A stretch of 39,337 nucleotides of DNA from an uncultured Muribaculaceae bacterium (GTDB taxonomy: Bacteria; Bacteroidota; Bacteroidia; Bacteroidales; Muribaculaceae). This document shows, piece by piece, positions 1 to 7,308 of this stretch. Positions within the stretch are counted from its first letter, which is position 1, and each line of letters opens with the position of its first letter. A program made the translations under genes and the position numbers. The notes beneath the pieces were generated by a model. It had not been told where the DNA came from, did not search any database, and saw nothing but the letters and a program-made list of their open reading frames with translations. The stretch covers positions 1-39,337 of the forward strand of contig CAUBWJ010000019.1 in the NCBI GenBank assembly GCA_958439725.1, given 5' to 3'.

Positions 1-32
1 TTAAATCAATGCGTTACGCGCAATCCATCACC

Positions 33-50
33 CCAAATGTCCACCCTGCC
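33..50. repeat. 18-bp tandem repeat unit interrupted by the IS
   Basis: CCAAATGTCCACCCTGCC occurs at 33-50. It occurs again, split by the IS, as 51-58 joined to 1507-1516. A third degenerate copy follows at about 1517-1537 (ACAATGTTCACTATTCTGCC). Short tandem repeats of this kind are known at the ends of IS21-type elements, so this may be the remnant end of an older element; that is an inference. Confidence 0.6.
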
Positions 51-58
51 CCAAATGT
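51..58. repeat. 8-bp target-site duplication, left copy
   Basis: CCAAATGT, immediately outside the left inverted repeat and identical to 1499-1506 immediately outside the right one. Removing the IS and one copy restores a tandem 18-bp repeat (see 33-50). Confidence 0.8.
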
Positions 59-80
59 GGGTCAGTGTAAATAATCGGTT
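59..80 (+). repeat. Left terminal inverted repeat of the IS
   Basis: Begins GGGTCAGTGTAAATAA. It matches the reverse complement of 1477-1498 at 20 of 22 positions; mismatches are at the 7th and 17th bases. Its inner end carries the TTG that may serve as the -33 element of the transposase promoter. Confidence 0.85.
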
Positions 81-111
81 GTTAAAACACGGCCAAAGAT
101 AGTTAACTTTG
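79..111 (+). promoter_or_regulatory. Putative IS transposase promoter
   Basis: TTG at 79-81 and TAACTTTG at 104-111, 22 bases apart, fit the Bacteroidota vegetative promoter. The -33 element lies in the inner end of the left inverted repeat and the transposase ATG is at 116, so the transcript would be nearly leaderless. Confidence 0.45.
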
Positions 112-115
112 CGGA

Positions 116-463
116 ATGAAACAATGGCAGGTATTGAAGACAATATTTCCGGAAGTGATCACGGAGAATTTTGAGTTCGTTAACTATGAGGAATCAGCGG
201 ATCGTCTGGATTACTGGCTGGACGAACGTGGCTATATGTCACGTGAGGACTATAAGAAAGGAACGGTTCGTGAATACGGGTTTACCGATGAACGTGTTAT
301 ACAGGATTTTCCTATCAGGGGCAAAGCGGTCTATCTCCACCTGCGGCGGCGCAGGTGGCGTGATACCGAAGACGGGAGCATCTTCACCTACAACTACGAA
401 CTGACAGAAGAAGGCAGCCGCCTGACCCCTGAGTTCGTGGCTTTTTTAAAAGAGGCGGATTGA
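116..463 (+). CDS. IS transposase, N-terminal part (ORF A)
   Basis: This 115-residue protein is the N-terminal region of an ISAon1-type transposase. It contains no DDE residues; those lie in the second frame. The reading frame ends at 461-463. The second frame is open from 450, overlaps this one by 14 bases and continues with a helix-turn-helix and the catalytic core. The overlap contains a slippery-looking run, TTTTTTAAAAG (442-452). The downstream frame is +1 (equivalently -2) relative to this one. The natural reading is that a frameshift joins the two parts into one transposase, as expected for a family annotated in two parts. A simple inactivating indel cannot be excluded. Confidence 0.7.
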   Translation: MKQWQVLKTIFPEVITENFEFVNYEESADRLDYWLDERGYMSREDYKKGTVREYGFTDERVIQDFPIRGKAVYLHLRRRRWRDTEDGSIFTYNYELTEEGSRLTPEFVAFLKEAD

Positions 464-1442
464 GTCCACTCCTGAGAGTATCCGCTCGATAGGAGCCCAT
501 TATGGAGTTAACGGAGCCAACCTCTCACGACAGTACAAGGAGGTCTTCAGCGACTACCGGGACTGGAAACAGCTCGGGCACGCCCAGGAATATATACTCT
601 ATCCGAAGAACATCGGTCCGAATCTGGCCATCGATGAAACCTCACTCAGCTGCGGAGAGCTTTATACCTTTGTCACCAACCGTGACGCCCATGGCGGCAA
701 GGGAGCCATGGTGGCGGCCATACGGGGCACAAAGGCCGAGACCGTAATCGCCGTCCTTGAAAAGATACCGTCAGCCCGGCGCAGGAAGGTCAGGGAGATA
801 ACCCTCGACCTGTCATCGTCAATGATGCTCATAGCCCGTCGGTCATTTCCCAAAGCCACTGTCACAAACGACCGCTTCCATGTGCACAAACTCTATTACG
901 ACGCCATAGACGAACTGCGCATATCGCTGCGGTGGATGGCCCGCGACATAGAAAACGAAGAGATTGCCAGATGCCGTAGGGAGGGCATACCGTATGTGCC
1001 GTTCAGGTATGCCAACGGCGATACGCGCAAACAGTTGCTGGCCAGAGCCAAATACATCCTCACCAAACATGCCTCGAAATGGACTAAGTCACAGCAGTGG
1101 AGAGCCGACATCATTTTCGAGTTCTATCCCGAGCTTAAAAAGGCCTACGACCTGGCCATGGACCTGACCGATATCTTCAACGAGAAAGCCGACAAGGATG
1201 TGGCCAGACTTAATCTGGCGCGTTGGTATGAGAAGGTCGACAGGATGGATGGCGGTCAGTTCCGCACCGTCACCGAGACCTTCCGCAATCATTACGATAC
1301 TATTCTCAACTACTTCATCAACCGCGCCACAAATGCCGGTGCGGAGTCTTTCAACGCCAAAGTGAAGGCTTTCAGAAGCCAGTTCCGGGGAGTGACCGAC
1401 ATTCCTTTCTTCCTGTTCCGTCTCTCCAAACTATGCGCCTAG
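450..1442 (+). CDS. IS transposase, catalytic part (ORF B, read by frameshift)
   Basis: The frame is open from 450 to the stop at 1440-1442. The first ATG, at 708, lies inside the catalytic domain, so the true product must start in ORF A and shift frame. Residues coded from about 480 form a helix-turn-helix (SIRSIGAHYGVNGANLSRQY). These are followed by the catalytic core: first Asp in NLAIDETSL, second in TNDRFHVHK, and a Glu in NAGAESFNAKVKAF near the C terminus. This layout is typical of ISL3-like DDE transposases, which cut and paste the element by recognising its inverted repeats. No internal stop or deletion is visible, so with frameshifting the element looks potentially active. Confidence 0.75.
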   Translation, partial: KRRIESTPESIRSIGAHYGVNGANLSRQYKEVFSDYRDWKQLGHAQEYILYPKNIGPNLAIDETSLSCGELYTFVTNRDAHGGKGAMVAAIRGTKAETVIAVLEKIPSARRRKVREITLDLSSSMMLIARRSFPKATVTNDRFHVHKLYYDAIDELRISLRWMARDIENEEIARCRREGIPYVPFRYANGDTRKQLLARAKYILTKHASKWTKSQQWRADIIFEFYPELKKAYDLAMDLTDIFNEKADKDVARLNLARWYEKVDRMDGGQFRTVTETFRNHYDTILNYFINRATNAGAESFNAKVKAFRSQFRGVTDIPFFLFRLSKLCA

Positions 1443-1476
1443 AAATTTTTACACTCGGGTAGTTTTTTAACACTTC

Positions 1477-1498
1477 AACCGGTTATTTACATTGACCC
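1477..1498 (-). repeat. Right terminal inverted repeat of the IS
   Basis: Reverse complement begins GGGTCAATGTAAATAA and pairs with 59-80. It lies 35 bases after the transposase stop codon. Confidence 0.85.
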
Positions 1499-1506
1499 CC
1501 AAATGT
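1499..1506. repeat. 8-bp target-site duplication, right copy
   Basis: CCAAATGT, identical to 51-58. Confidence 0.8.
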
Positions 1507-1554
1507 CCACCCTGCCCACAATGTTCACTATTCTGCCGGATAGGTATATTACAA

Positions 1555-1587
1555 AAATCGCTGAAACTATCTTAGTTTCAGCGATTT
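1555..1587 (-). terminator. Intrinsic terminator of tRNA-Lys
   Basis: A perfect 15-bp stem (1555-1569 with 1573-1587) and a 3-base loop, about 25 bases beyond the 3' end of the tRNA on the minus strand. It ends in a T-rich run. The IS right end lies only about 57 bases further on. Confidence 0.85.
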
Positions 1588-1611
1588 GCAGCGTTTTACC
1601 GCTTTGTCTTG

Positions 1612-1684
1612 TGACCCCGGAGAGGCTCGAACTCTCGACCCAATGATTAAGAGTCATTTGCTCTACCAACTGAGCTACGGAGTC
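1612..1684 (-). tRNA. tRNA-Lys (anticodon CUU)
   Basis: A full cloverleaf reads on the minus strand. The 7-bp acceptor is GACTCCG with CGGGGTC (one G-U pair). The D arm is GCTC/GAGC, the anticodon stem AATGA/TCATT with loop CTCTTAA giving anticodon CTT, and the T arm is GAGAG TTCGAGC CTCTC. The discriminator base is A. CCA is not encoded (the next bases read CAA) and must be added by tRNA nucleotidyltransferase. It decodes AAG. Confidence 0.95.
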
Positions 1685-1718
1685 AGTTTGCGTCGGCGTG
1701 GTTTTCGCTTTAGCGATG

Positions 1719-1748
1719 CAAAGGTAATGCTATTTTCTGGAACTGCAA
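1719..1748 (-). promoter_or_regulatory. Promoter of tRNA-Lys
   Basis: On the minus strand TTG (1746-1748), 19 bases, then TACCTTTG (1719-1726), an excellent Bacteroidota vegetative promoter. Start of transcription would be about 27 bases before the tRNA 5' end. Confidence 0.65.
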
Positions 1749-1911
1749 GGGAATTTTTAAAAATATTGGAATTATTTTTAGATAATTCTTTGAGAAAAGT
1801 CATGAAAGTATCTTTGGAGATGCTTGAAAGACCATCGGGAAGAGGCTTTTGAAGTGTAATTTATGATTGACAGGAATGGCAATTAGCGGGAGGATGCAAA
1901 ACTGATGTCGC

Positions 1912-1942
1912 AAAAAAAGGGGATGAGGAGGTTTTTGTCCCC
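1912..1942 (-). terminator. Probable terminator of the endonuclease-fold gene
   Basis: On the minus strand a short GC stem (GGGGA with TCCCC, 14-base loop) directly after the stop codon, followed by seven T. The stem is only 5 bp, so the call is moderate. Confidence 0.5.
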
Positions 1943-1943
1943 C

Positions 1944-3005
1944 TCAACGAGTCACCGTCTTTTTTTCCAGATAGATTTCGGTGGGGAAATGGTCGGAATA
2001 TCCGTTGAGCCAGCGTCCGGAGCGGTAGGTGCGGCGAGGGGTGCGGCCGTCGTCATCGCGCAGGAAGTCAAAGTTGTTTATTCGCGCACGCTTCAGTTGC
2101 AGTTTGCCGTTGTGGGCAGGCAGGAGGGTGCCGCTCACTATTATCTGGTCGAAAAGATTCCAGTTGCCACGGTAGGCGAGGGTGCCTCTTCCGGCGTCGA
2201 GAATTTTCCACCATGGGTTGTAGAAGCCGTGGCGACGAACGTTTTCGGCCCGTTTGTCGGCTCCGAGGGTCACGGCGCATGAGGTATCGTGAGGGTCGTC
2301 GTTGAGGTCACCCATTATTATTATTCCACGGTCGGGATAGCGGCGCCAGAGCGAGTCGGCAATCTGGCGGCACAGGTTTGCCGCGGCAATGCGGCGCGGT
2401 TCGCTTTCGTTTTTGCCGCCGAGGCGCGACGGCCAGTGGTTGACGATTATGCTCACCGTATCCGCATCGCCCAGTACGCCCGTCACGCAAAGCTGGTCGC
2501 GGGTGCGGAACTCTGGCTCTGAGGCGATGCGTAGAGTGTGGGTGGAAACATCCAGCGGGGTGAACAGTTCAGGATTGAACAACAGTGCCACATCAATTCC
2601 GCGCTGGTCGGGCGAGTCGTGATGGACTATGCCGAGATTGTGCCGGGCAAGCTCGGGAGAACTTACCAGGTCGGCCACCACGTTGCGGTTTTCCACCTCG
2701 GCTATTCCTATCACCGCGGGGCCCGAGGGCGTGTCGGCGCAGGTCATGGCAGCTATTGCCGAGGCGAGATTAGAGATCTTGGCGCGGTACTTTTCTGTGT
2801 CCCATTTGCGGGCTCCGGCGGGGGTGAACTCGAGGTCGTAGCTACCGTTGGTATTGATGGTGTCAAATAGATTCTCGAGATTGTAAAATGCCACTCCATA
2901 TACCGTGGATGGCTGCGGCGCGGCGGCGCCTCGTGACCGTGGCGGCTTCGCTGCGGAAGTAGCCGCAGATATGAGAATCAGCGCTATGGCTATAAAACGG
3001 TTCAT
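1944..3005 (-). CDS. Secreted endonuclease/exonuclease/phosphatase-family protein
   Basis: 353 residues if started at the ATG at 3005 (MNRFIAIALILISAATSAA), which gives a clean signal peptide. An ATG at 3023 would only add six residues. The mature part has the fold of DNase I-like metal phosphodiesterases. Visible motifs in order are FYNLENLFD (metal-binding Asn), GIAEVENR (metal-binding Glu), VNHWPSRLGG (catalytic His region), MGDLNDDPHD and the terminal YSDHFPTEIYL. All catalytic positions look intact. The substrate could be nucleic acid or a phosphoester; sequence alone does not decide. The export signal places it in the periplasm or outside. It is divergent from the DUF5689 lipoprotein gene, a protein type with OB-fold features, so the two may act together on extracellular nucleic acid (inference). 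Confidence 0.88.
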   Translation of the reverse strand: MNRFIAIALILISAATSAAKPPRSRGAAAPQPSTVYGVAFYNLENLFDTINTNGSYDLEFTPAGARKWDTEKYRAKISNLASAIAAMTCADTPSGPAVIGIAEVENRNVVADLVSSPELARHNLGIVHHDSPDQRGIDVALLFNPELFTPLDVSTHTLRIASEPEFRTRDQLCVTGVLGDADTVSIIVNHWPSRLGGKNESEPRRIAAANLCRQIADSLWRRYPDRGIIIMGDLNDDPHDTSCAVTLGADKRAENVRRHGFYNPWWKILDAGRGTLAYRGNWNLFDQIIVSGTLLPAHNGKLQLKRARINNFDFLRDDDGRTPRRTYRSGRWLNGYSDHFPTEIYLEKKTVTR

Positions 3006-3081
3006 GATTTGGAAATATGACATGATTTGGCCGTAAAGTTACTTAATTATTCGTATATTGCGGCACCTTATGTTTTTAACC

Positions 3082-4452
3082 ATGAAAAAGCTGATAAAAG
3101 TCTACGGGATGTGTGTGGCCGCTCTGGCCATTGCGTGGTCATGTGGGGGCGATGTGCAGCCGCCAACGCTCCACGATACCGATAAAACGTTGATTTCCAG
3201 AATGACCGTTGCCGATTTCAAAGCCGCATTCTGGCAGGAAGGCACGGCAGATTATTCGCGGGAGATAAAGTCGACCGACGGCCGCAGTATTCTCATAGAA
3301 GGGGTGGTGCTGGCCACGGGTATTCCCCGGCCGGGCCGGGTGGTGATAGGCGATTCGTCGGGAGCATTGGCCTTGGAGGTTTCACTGGCATCGGACGCGT
3401 CGAAGTATGCAGTGGGGCAGAAGGTGGAGCTGTCACCCGGCGGTCTGTTGGCCGGCCGACGTGAAACGGTGTTCATGCTTGGAAAAGGTGACGCGCTGGC
3501 TCCGCTCGGAGGTGCAGAACGCAGCGCTGTGCTCAAGCTTATAGGGGAGCCGGATGCGTCGCAGGCCTTAGCCATAGCGATGCCCCTGAGCAATCTTGAC
3601 GCCGACGACGCGCTGCTGCGCTGGCAAAGCCGCCTGGTGAGGCTGGACTACGTCAGTTTCGACGGACGCGACGGCGACGACTATATTCTGCGCGAGGCCA
3701 ACGGGGCAACTATCATCATGTCGTTGCCTGAGGGTGATGCTTTTGACTGGGATGATTCGGCCATAGCAGGCATGGGATCGGTTACGGGGATCGTGTCCAC
3801 CTCGGCTGAAAACGGTGCGACGGTGTGGCGTGTCTATCCGCGCTGTGGTGATGATATCGAGGGTTTCTCTCGTCCCGCTCCAGATGATCCCGACAATCCG
3901 GATGCTCCCGATGGCCCCGACACTCCGGAACCGCCGTCCGAACCTGACAACAGCGCCGATTTCTCGACTCTCAACGGTGGCAGTAACGCCACGGGCTATG
4001 CAGGGACTTACACGACCGTGCGCGGCTGGACGGCAAAGTATTGCGCCGTGGCGAGCGGTGGTGCCGAGGATTCTCCCTCGCAGAACATTTTCACTTTTAT
4101 GGGCGATGCGTCGGTGCGCGGGCCGGTGCTCAACGGCCGCATAGGAGGCCTGGGGTCGATTGTGTCGCCGGTGCTTTCAGGCGGCATAAGCCGGTTGGAG
4201 TTCAGCTACGGTTTCCCGTTTGAAGAGCGTCGCGCGGGCTTCACGGTCAATATCCGTCAGGACGGTGCCGTGGTGCTCTCCACCTCCGTAACGGTCGACA
4301 ATATCCAGTCGCGCCACGCCTACGGCTTCTCATGGGACGTGGAGTGCCAGGGCGATTTCGTAATAGAAATCCTCAACAACGGCCTCACGGCCTCCTCCGG
4401 CGACAAAGACCGCCTCGCGGTGTGGGGCCTCGCCTGGACTCCCGCTCCGTGA
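3082..4452 (+). CDS. DUF5689-domain lipoprotein
   Basis: 456 residues from the ATG at 3082; a TTG at 3058 and an ATG at 3070 are upstream alternatives that would spoil the signal peptide. The N terminus (MKKLIKVYGMCVAALAIAWSC) is a lipoprotein signal with Cys21 as the likely lipidated residue. Residues about 40-245 match the Bacteroidota DUF5689 pattern, an OB-like beta domain (IEGVVLATGIPRPGRVVIGD). A Pro/Asp-rich linker follows (repeats of PD-x-PD type, about 260-288). The last 165 residues form a beta-rich domain beginning DFSTLNGGSNATGY, similar in style to choice-of-anchor or carbohydrate-binding-like domains. It is a surface or periplasmic protein of unknown function. It converges on the glycosyltransferase gene with only four bases between stop codons. 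Confidence 0.85.
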   Translation: MKKLIKVYGMCVAALAIAWSCGGDVQPPTLHDTDKTLISRMTVADFKAAFWQEGTADYSREIKSTDGRSILIEGVVLATGIPRPGRVVIGDSSGALALEVSLASDASKYAVGQKVELSPGGLLAGRRETVFMLGKGDALAPLGGAERSAVLKLIGEPDASQALAIAMPLSNLDADDALLRWQSRLVRLDYVSFDGRDGDDYILREANGATIIMSLPEGDAFDWDDSAIAGMGSVTGIVSTSAENGATVWRVYPRCGDDIEGFSRPAPDDPDNPDAPDGPDTPEPPSEPDNSADFSTLNGGSNATGYAGTYTTVRGWTAKYCAVASGGAEDSPSQNIFTFMGDASVRGPVLNGRIGGLGSIVSPVLSGGISRLEFSYGFPFEERRAGFTVNIRQDGAVVLSTSVTVDNIQSRHAYGFSWDVECQGDFVIEILNNGLTASSGDKDRLAVWGLAWTPAP

Positions 4453-4456
4453 AGAC

Positions 4457-5290
4457 TCAGGCTTGGTCAGTTGTTTGCTCGATACCGTTGGGAGTACGGA
4501 TAATGCGTTTCTGGCGTGTGACGCGACGTATTTCCTTGTTAAAGGCAATAGCCTCCGCGTTTTTATATGGGCGTCCGTGGTCAAGATGCACCACTATCAG
4601 TGAGTATCTCATCTGCCGGGGACGAATCCCCATATTTACCAGCCTTTCTCCGAATTCCCGGTCCTCTCCGCCATACTGCATAAGTTCATTGAATCCGTTG
4701 ACTGCAAGCATATCGGCGCGCCAACCCGATGAGTTACATCCATTCCACGATGCGCGTGCGGGGGTGATTGTGTTCATGAAGGTGGCAAACCACTTGCGAT
4801 TTAGCAGTTTGGTACATTTGAATGTGATTTTCAATCCTTTCGATCGAAGCCATTGAAGCGAGAACGCTCTACCTGAGGCAATGTCGTCGGGTGAGAGGAA
4901 CCGGCTTATATCCATAGGGAGTTTGAAGTATCCTCCCGAGAGAAACCGTCCTCGCTGTGCCGCCTGAAGATGGGCTGCTACGAAATCGTTGCGAGGCACG
5001 CAGTCCTGATCGGTGAAAATAAGATAGTCGGATGTTGCCGAAGTCAGAGCCCGGTTGAGTATGCGTGTTTTTCTGAATCCCTCGTCCGGATGCCATACAT
5101 GCTTTATCGGCAACACTGCTTTGTATCTCTCTATGAGCGAGCGGGTATCTGGTCCTGAGCCGTCGTCGGCTATTATTATCTCGTCGGCACGTCTCTCTTG
5201 GTTCATATAGCCTATGAGTGTCTTTTCAAGCCATTCCGGATTGTTGTAGGTCGAGATGATTACTCCTATGGTTTTGGGCGTAACGGACAT
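4457..5290 (-). CDS. Family 2 glycosyltransferase
   Basis: 277 residues. The protein is a cytoplasmic GT-A-fold glycosyltransferase. The N-terminal nucleotide-sugar part has IISTYNNPEWLEKTL (residues 11-25), ADDGSG (41-46) and the DxD motif as TDQD (93-96). The acceptor half has the galactosyltransferase-like GGEDREFGERL. It resembles the single-domain transferases that build capsule, O-antigen or glycoprotein chains in Bacteroidales. The sugar donor cannot be told. It is a single-gene unit with its own strong promoter (5320-5350) and no other glycan genes beside it, so it is probably an isolated core or protein-glycosylation enzyme rather than part of a polysaccharide locus. Confidence 0.88.
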   Translation of the reverse strand: MSVTPKTIGVIISTYNNPEWLEKTLIGYMNQERRADEIIIADDGSGPDTRSLIERYKAVLPIKHVWHPDEGFRKTRILNRALTSATSDYLIFTDQDCVPRNDFVAAHLQAAQRGRFLSGGYFKLPMDISRFLSPDDIASGRAFSLQWLRSKGLKITFKCTKLLNRKWFATFMNTITPARASWNGCNSSGWRADMLAVNGFNELMQYGGEDREFGERLVNMGIRPRQMRYSLIVVHLDHGRPYKNAEAIAFNKEIRRVTRQKRIIRTPNGIEQTTDQA

Positions 5291-5319
5291 ACGATGTTTT
5301 TTTGTCGGTGAGATTATGG

Positions 5320-5350
5320 CAAAGTTATTGTTTTTGGCTATTCTGACAAA
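5320..5350 (-). promoter_or_regulatory. Promoter of the glycosyltransferase gene
   Basis: Minus strand TTTG (5347-5350), 19 bases, then TAACTTTG (5320-5327): a full match to the Bacteroidota vegetative promoter, 30 bases before the ATG. Confidence 0.65.
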
Positions 5351-5388
5351 AATAATCGCTAAATTTACAGAGCATCAAGCCTCTTGAT

Positions 5389-5418
5389 TTTGTTTATTAA
5401 AATAGACTCATAAAGTTG
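5389..5418 (+). promoter_or_regulatory. Possible promoter of the sirtuin gene
   Basis: TTTG (5389-5392), 18 bases, TAAAGTTG (5411-5418; one mismatch to TAnnTTTG), 22 bases before the ATG. A small hairpin (ATCAAG cct CTTGAT, 5374-5388) lies just upstream. Confidence 0.4.
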
Positions 5419-5440
5419 CCTTAAATTACAGCATAACGAT

Positions 5441-6136
5441 ATGGACAGCATCAAACCTAAACTGGTAGTGCTCACGGGCGCGGGCATGAGCGCCGAGAGC
5501 GGAATCTCAACCTTCCGCGACAGCGGAGGCCTGTGGGACAAATATCCCGTGATGGATGTGGCGAGTGCCGAGGGCTTTGCCCGCAATCCGTCTCTTATCC
5601 ACAAGTTTTACAACGAACGCCGTCACGAACTCGTGAAGGCGCAGCCAAATGCCGGGCACTCCGGCCTCGCTGAACTCGAGCAGTGGTACGACACCTGGAT
5701 TATCACCCAGAACGTCGACAACCTGCATGAGCGCGCCGGCAGCACCAAAGTGCTCCATCTCCACGGAGAGCTGATGAAAGTGCGCTCCATGAAGCATCCG
5801 GAACGCGTGTACACGCTCACCGAAGAAAACCTCGACACCACCCCGGAAACCCGCGACGAGTATGGCGACGCCGTGCGTCCGCATATCGTCTTTTTTCAGG
5901 AGGCCGTACCCAACATCGAACCCGCCATTGAGCTTGTCGAGCAGGCAGATGTGCTGGTGATAATAGGCACCTCCATGGCCGTTTATCCTGCGGCAGGGCT
6001 GGTCCACTATGCCCGGCGCGGGATACCCGTGTATTATATAGACCCGAATCCCGCTCCTGTGCCCGACGGCATAACAGTGCTTCGCACCACTGCCACAGAG
6101 GGTGTTAAGGAGCTTGCGCGCATACTCCGTCCCTGA
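5441..6136 (+). CDS. cobB: NAD-dependent protein deacylase (sirtuin), no zinc cysteines
   Basis: 231 residues, a single sirtuin domain. Seen: the NAD-binding GAGMSAESGISTFRD (13-27), TQNVDNLHERAG (89-100), catalytic His108 in HLHGE and GTSMAVYPA (176-184). Tyr57 and Arg60 (FYNERR) fit the YxxR pair that in SIRT5 and CobB receives succinyl, malonyl or glutaryl groups, so removal of acidic acyl groups from lysine is likely. The zinc-ribbon insert between HGE (108-110) and RPHIVFFQE (146-154) contains no cysteine, although the family normally has four. Such zinc-less versions may be a lineage trait. The gene stands just before the dcw operon but is separated from it by a strong hairpin terminator, so it is probably a separate unit. 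Confidence 0.9.
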   Translation: MDSIKPKLVVLTGAGMSAESGISTFRDSGGLWDKYPVMDVASAEGFARNPSLIHKFYNERRHELVKAQPNAGHSGLAELEQWYDTWIITQNVDNLHERAGSTKVLHLHGELMKVRSMKHPERVYTLTEENLDTTPETRDEYGDAVRPHIVFFQEAVPNIEPAIELVEQADVLVIIGTSMAVYPAAGLVHYARRGIPVYYIDPNPAPVPDGITVLRTTATEGVKELARILRP

Positions 6137-6158
6137 GTTCGTGGGCTATAATCGCAAT

Positions 6159-6199
6159 CCGGGGCCGTTTACATCATTTGCAAATGTAAACGGCCCCGG
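6159..6199 (+). terminator. Hairpin terminator after the sirtuin gene
   Basis: A perfect 16-bp GC-rich stem (6159-6174 with 6184-6199) and 9-base loop, 23 bases after the stop codon. The trailing T-run is poor, so termination may be partial. Confidence 0.65.
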
Positions 6200-6311
6200 A
6201 TCGTGTATTATTTCGCTGTTAATCAGTTGAATATATGAGTGTAGAAAACTTTATGCAGGTTAATGTCCAAAAAATATTGTTTAGTTATGTAAACTTATGC
6301 CCGATTTTGAG

Positions 6312-6319
6312 TAACTTTG
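6312..6319 (+). promoter_or_regulatory. Candidate -7 element of the dcw operon
   Basis: TAACTTTG matches the Bacteroidota -7 consensus and lies 22 bases before the GTG start of rsmH. No clear TTG is seen at the right distance upstream, so the -33 element is weak or absent. Confidence 0.45.
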
Positions 6320-6340
6320 AAGCCTAAATGTATCGCTAAA

Positions 6341-7270
6341 GTGAGCACTTCAGAACCAGTCTACCATATTCCGGCGCTTCTGCCCCAGGTAATAGAAGCT
6401 CTTGACATAAAGCCAAGTGGCATTTACGTCGACGCAACCTACGGCGGCGGCGGTCATTCGCGTGCCATTGTGGAGCGTCTGGGCCCGCAGGGACATCTCT
6501 ACTCCTTCGACCAGGACGACGAGGCCGTGGCGCGCGCCATGACCGACGACCGGTTTACGATTGTCTACTCCAACTTCCGTTTCCTGCCGAATTTCATGCG
6601 CTATTACGGCGTGAAGGGGGTTGACGGGATTCTGGCTGACCTCGGTGTGAGTTTCCATCACTTCGACGATGCATCGCGAGGATTCTCTTTCCGTTTCGAT
6701 TCGCCGCTCGACATGCGCATGAACCGCCGCTCGAGCATGAGCGCGGCCGAATTTCTTGCCACCGCCACGGAGGAACGCATTGCGACCGTGCTCGGGCTCT
6801 ACGGCGAGCTGAAGCAGGCGCGCCGGATGGCTTCGGCCATAGTCCGTGAGCGTGAGGCTGGGCGCCCGGTCGACACCGTGGGACGCTTGACCGATGTAAT
6901 GAAGCCCTTCATTTCTCCGAAACACGAGAAAAAGGAGATGGCGCAGCTCTTTCAGGCACTCCGCATAGAAGTCAACGGCGAGATGCAGGCTCTCGAGCAG
7001 TTCCTTGCCGGATGCCTGCGGGTGCTTAAACCCGGCGGACGCCTGGCGGTGATTACCTATCACTCGCTCGAAGACCGCATGGTGAAGAACTTCATGCGCA
7101 CCGGCAATGTCGAGGGGCGCGAGGATCGCGATTTCTTCGGAGCCGTTTCCCGTCCGCTGAAAGCGCTTTCGTCGAAGCCAATTGTGCCTGACGAGGCGGA
7201 AATCGAGCGGAATCCCCGCTCGCGCAGCGCAAAACTGCGCGTGGCCTGCAAGCTTCCCGACAACGAATGA
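6341..7270 (+). CDS. rsmH: 16S rRNA (cytosine-1402-N4)-methyltransferase RsmH (MraW)
   Basis: 309 residues from GTG at 6341. A TTG at 6317 is in frame but overlaps the candidate -7 element, so it would be untranslated if that promoter is used; no ATG is in frame nearby. The protein methylates N4 of C1402 in the decoding centre of 16S rRNA using S-adenosylmethionine. Seen: HIPALLPQVIEAL at the start, the SAM-binding YVDATYGGGGHSRAI, ILADLGVSFHHFDDASRGFSF, KPGGRLAVITYHSLEDRMVK and NPRSRSAKLRV at the end, all hallmarks of MraW. It is the first gene of the dcw operon; the usual mraZ in front is missing. The next gene follows after 38 bases. Confidence 0.93.
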   Translation: MSTSEPVYHIPALLPQVIEALDIKPSGIYVDATYGGGGHSRAIVERLGPQGHLYSFDQDDEAVARAMTDDRFTIVYSNFRFLPNFMRYYGVKGVDGILADLGVSFHHFDDASRGFSFRFDSPLDMRMNRRSSMSAAEFLATATEERIATVLGLYGELKQARRMASAIVREREAGRPVDTVGRLTDVMKPFISPKHEKKEMAQLFQALRIEVNGEMQALEQFLAGCLRVLKPGGRLAVITYHSLEDRMVKNFMRTGNVEGREDRDFFGAVSRPLKALSSKPIVPDEAEIERNPRSRSAKLRVACKLPDNE

Positions 7271-7308
7271 AATAACTCTCCATATCCGTTTCAAATCATA
7301 TCGCAGCA

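Larger units (their letters stand above)
59..1498 (+). mobile_element. ISL3/ISAon1-like insertion sequence
   Basis: A complete element of 1,440 bp. Its ends are 22-bp imperfect inverted repeats (59-80 and 1477-1498, 20 of 22 identical), and it is flanked on both sides by the same 8 bases, CCAAATGT (51-58 and 1499-1506). An 8-bp duplication is the size known for ISL3-type elements. Inside are two overlapping reading frames that together make one DDE transposase. The transposase resembles the Bacteroidota group annotated as ISAon1 family; the family name is from memory of the protein pattern, while the ends and duplication are seen directly. Confidence 0.85.

Noticed and set aside
1586..1852. 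Plus-strand frame of 88 residues across the tRNA
   Set aside because: It overlaps the tRNA gene and its promoter on the opposite strand; chance frame.
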